From Clostridia bacterium (GTDB lineage: Bacteria; Bacillota; Clostridia; UMGS1883): a stretch of 5,805 bases of DNA. The stretch is taken from positions 1-5,805 of the forward strand of contig JAFUJG010000211.1 of assembly GCA_017468215.1 (NCBI GenBank). The letters are read 5' to 3'. The notes under the pieces were generated by a model, which was not told where the DNA came from, made no database searches, and saw only the letters and a program-made list of their open reading frames with translations. Positions 4,841 through 5,805 of the stretch are shown one piece after another; positions within the stretch are counted from its first letter, which is position 1, and each line of letters begins with the position of its first letter. The position numbers and the translations under genes were made by a program.

Positions 4841-5779
4841 ATGGCAGATAAGAAAGCTACAAGAGAAAGCTACGGTCTTGCGCTTGCTGAACTTGGTGAA
4901 AAGTATGACATTTTAGTAATGGATGCCGACCTTTCCAAGTCCACAAAGACTGACACATTCAAAAAGAAGTTCCCCGAAAGATTTATCAATACAGGTATCG
5001 CAGAAGGTAACATGATTGCTACAGCTGCAGGTATCGCTTCCACAGGCAGAGTTGTATTTGCATCGAGCTTTGCAATGTTTGCAGCAGGCAGAGCATTTGA
5101 ACAGATCAGAAACTCAGTAGCCTACCCCAACTTAAACGTTAAGATTGGTGCTACACACGCAGGTATCAGTGTTGGTGAAGACGGTGCCAGCCACCAGTGC
5201 TTAGAGGACATTGGTATCATGCGTACAATCCCCAACATGGTTATCATCAACCCTGCTGACCATTGGGAAGCTATGAAGGCTGTTGAAGCAGCTGTTAAGT
5301 ACAATGGTCCCGTTTACTTAAGATTCGGTCGTCTTGCAGTTCCCATGATGTTCGACGAAAACTACGAGTTTGAAATCGGCAAGGGTGTTACACTTAAGGA
5401 CGGACAGGACGCTACAATCATCGCAACAGGTCTCATGGTTCCCGAAGCTGTTGAAGCAGCTAAAATGCTTGAAGCAGAAGGCTTGAACGTTGGTGTTATC
5501 AATATCCACACAATTAAGCCTATCGATAAGGACATCATCAAGGCTGCAGCTGAAAAGACAGGTGCTATCGTTACAGCAGAAGAACACAACGTTATCGGCG
5601 GTCTTGGCAGTGCTGTTGCAGAAGTACTTTGCGAAACTTGCCCCTGTCCTCTCCTCAGAGTTGGTACACAGGATGTATTCGGCAGAAGCGGTAAGCCTGC
5701 TGAGCTTCTTGAAATGTACGGCTTGACAGCAAAGAACATTGCAGAAAACGTAAAGAAGGCAATTGCCCTCAAGAAATAA
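4841..5779 (+). CDS. Transketolase, C-terminal (pyrimidine-binding) subunit
   Basis: The second half of the split transketolase is 312 residues and contains the pyrimidine-binding domain (about 1-170) and the C-terminal transketolase domain (about 185-305). Glu55 in GIAEGNM (52-58) is the conserved Glu that activates the thiamine ring in this enzyme family. THAGISVGEDGASHQ (105-119) is the signature of the substrate and cofactor side of the active site, and LRFGR marks the end of the pyrimidine domain. The active enzyme would be a heterotetramer with the upstream product, since each active site needs both domains; this is known for the family, not seen here. The two genes are 19 bases apart and almost certainly cotranscribed. 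The closely related C-half of 1-deoxyxylulose-5-phosphate synthase is unlikely, because that enzyme is a single ~620-residue chain and the paired N-half here reads as transketolase. Confidence 0.93.
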   Translation: MADKKATRESYGLALAELGEKYDILVMDADLSKSTKTDTFKKKFPERFINTGIAEGNMIATAAGIASTGRVVFASSFAMFAAGRAFEQIRNSVAYPNLNVKIGATHAGISVGEDGASHQCLEDIGIMRTIPNMVIINPADHWEAMKAVEAAVKYNGPVYLRFGRLAVPMMFDENYEFEIGKGVTLKDGQDATIIATGLMVPEAVEAAKMLEAEGLNVGVINIHTIKPIDKDIIKAAAEKTGAIVTAEEHNVIGGLGSAVAEVLCETCPCPLLRVGTQDVFGRSGKPAELLEMYGLTAKNIAENVKKAIALKK

Positions 5780-5785
5780 AAACAT

Positions 5786-5805
5786 AAAAGGTGATGCGTA
5801 AGCAT
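5786..5805 (+). other. Left part of a hairpin at the window edge: operon terminator or next gene start
   Basis: Seven bases after the last stop codon comes AAAAGGTGATGC (5786-5797), a GTAA loop (5798-5801) and GCAT (5802-5805), which already pairs with ATGC. If the next bases are CACCTTTT this is a strong intrinsic terminator closing the transketolase operon. Alternatively AAAAGG is a ribosome binding site for ATG 5794 (spacing only 2) or for a start just past the edge. The window ends too soon to decide. Confidence 0.4.

Noticed and set aside
5318..5805. Minus-strand reading frames opposite the transketolase C-terminal subunit
   Set aside because: They are shadow frames produced by the biased codon use of a highly expressed gene, with Cys- and Ser-rich composition and no motif.

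Overview
The window looks like a chromosomal segment of a low-to-moderate-GC gut-type member of the Clostridia (Firmicutes/Bacillota), most likely near the Ruminococcaceae/Oscillospiraceae. The reasons are the gene order cysE-cysS-mrnC, the short (213 aa) serine acetyltransferase, a transketolase split into two genes, strong AGGAGG-type ribosome binding sites, and a large secreted carbohydrate-binding-type protein next door. The assignment to a family is inference. All genes are on the + strand.

Region 1 (1-1110) holds the C-terminal ~355 residues of a probably extracellular protein: a beta-rich jelly-roll-like region resembling carbohydrate-binding modules, then a small C-terminal beta domain. 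A strong intrinsic terminator (1079-1110) closes it. Region 2 (1111-1377) is a 267-base intergenic stretch with a near-consensus sigma-A promoter (TTGTAT-17-TATAAT) and a predicted ~195-nt transcript leader that can fold into three successive stems; a CCTCC just after the first stem is complementary to the cysE ribosome binding site. No known riboswitch or T-box was recognised in it.

Region 3 (1378-3991) contains cysE (serine acetyltransferase), cysS (cysteinyl-tRNA synthetase) and mrnC (Mini-ribonuclease III, 23S rRNA maturation). cysE and cysS are separated by an array of eight small hairpins with ATGAATT/AATTCAT linkers (2016-2188); its first linker supplies the cysE stop codon. cysS and mrnC overlap at their stop and start codons, and mrnC in turn overlaps the next gene by ATGA.

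Region 4 (3988-5779) contains the N-terminal (thiamine-diphosphate-binding) and C-terminal subunits of a split transketolase of the non-oxidative pentose phosphate pathway. The last 20 bases hold the left part of a hairpin, possibly the operon terminator, or else the start of another gene.

Together, cysE makes O-acetylserine for cysteine synthesis, cysS charges cysteine onto tRNA and mrnC processes rRNA. The transketolase pair takes the place downstream of mrnC that rlmB holds in Bacillus. Spacing and overlaps suggest one transcript from 1182 to beyond 5779. The coding genes are ordinary; the least explained sequence is the structured cysE leader and the hairpin array between cysE and cysS.
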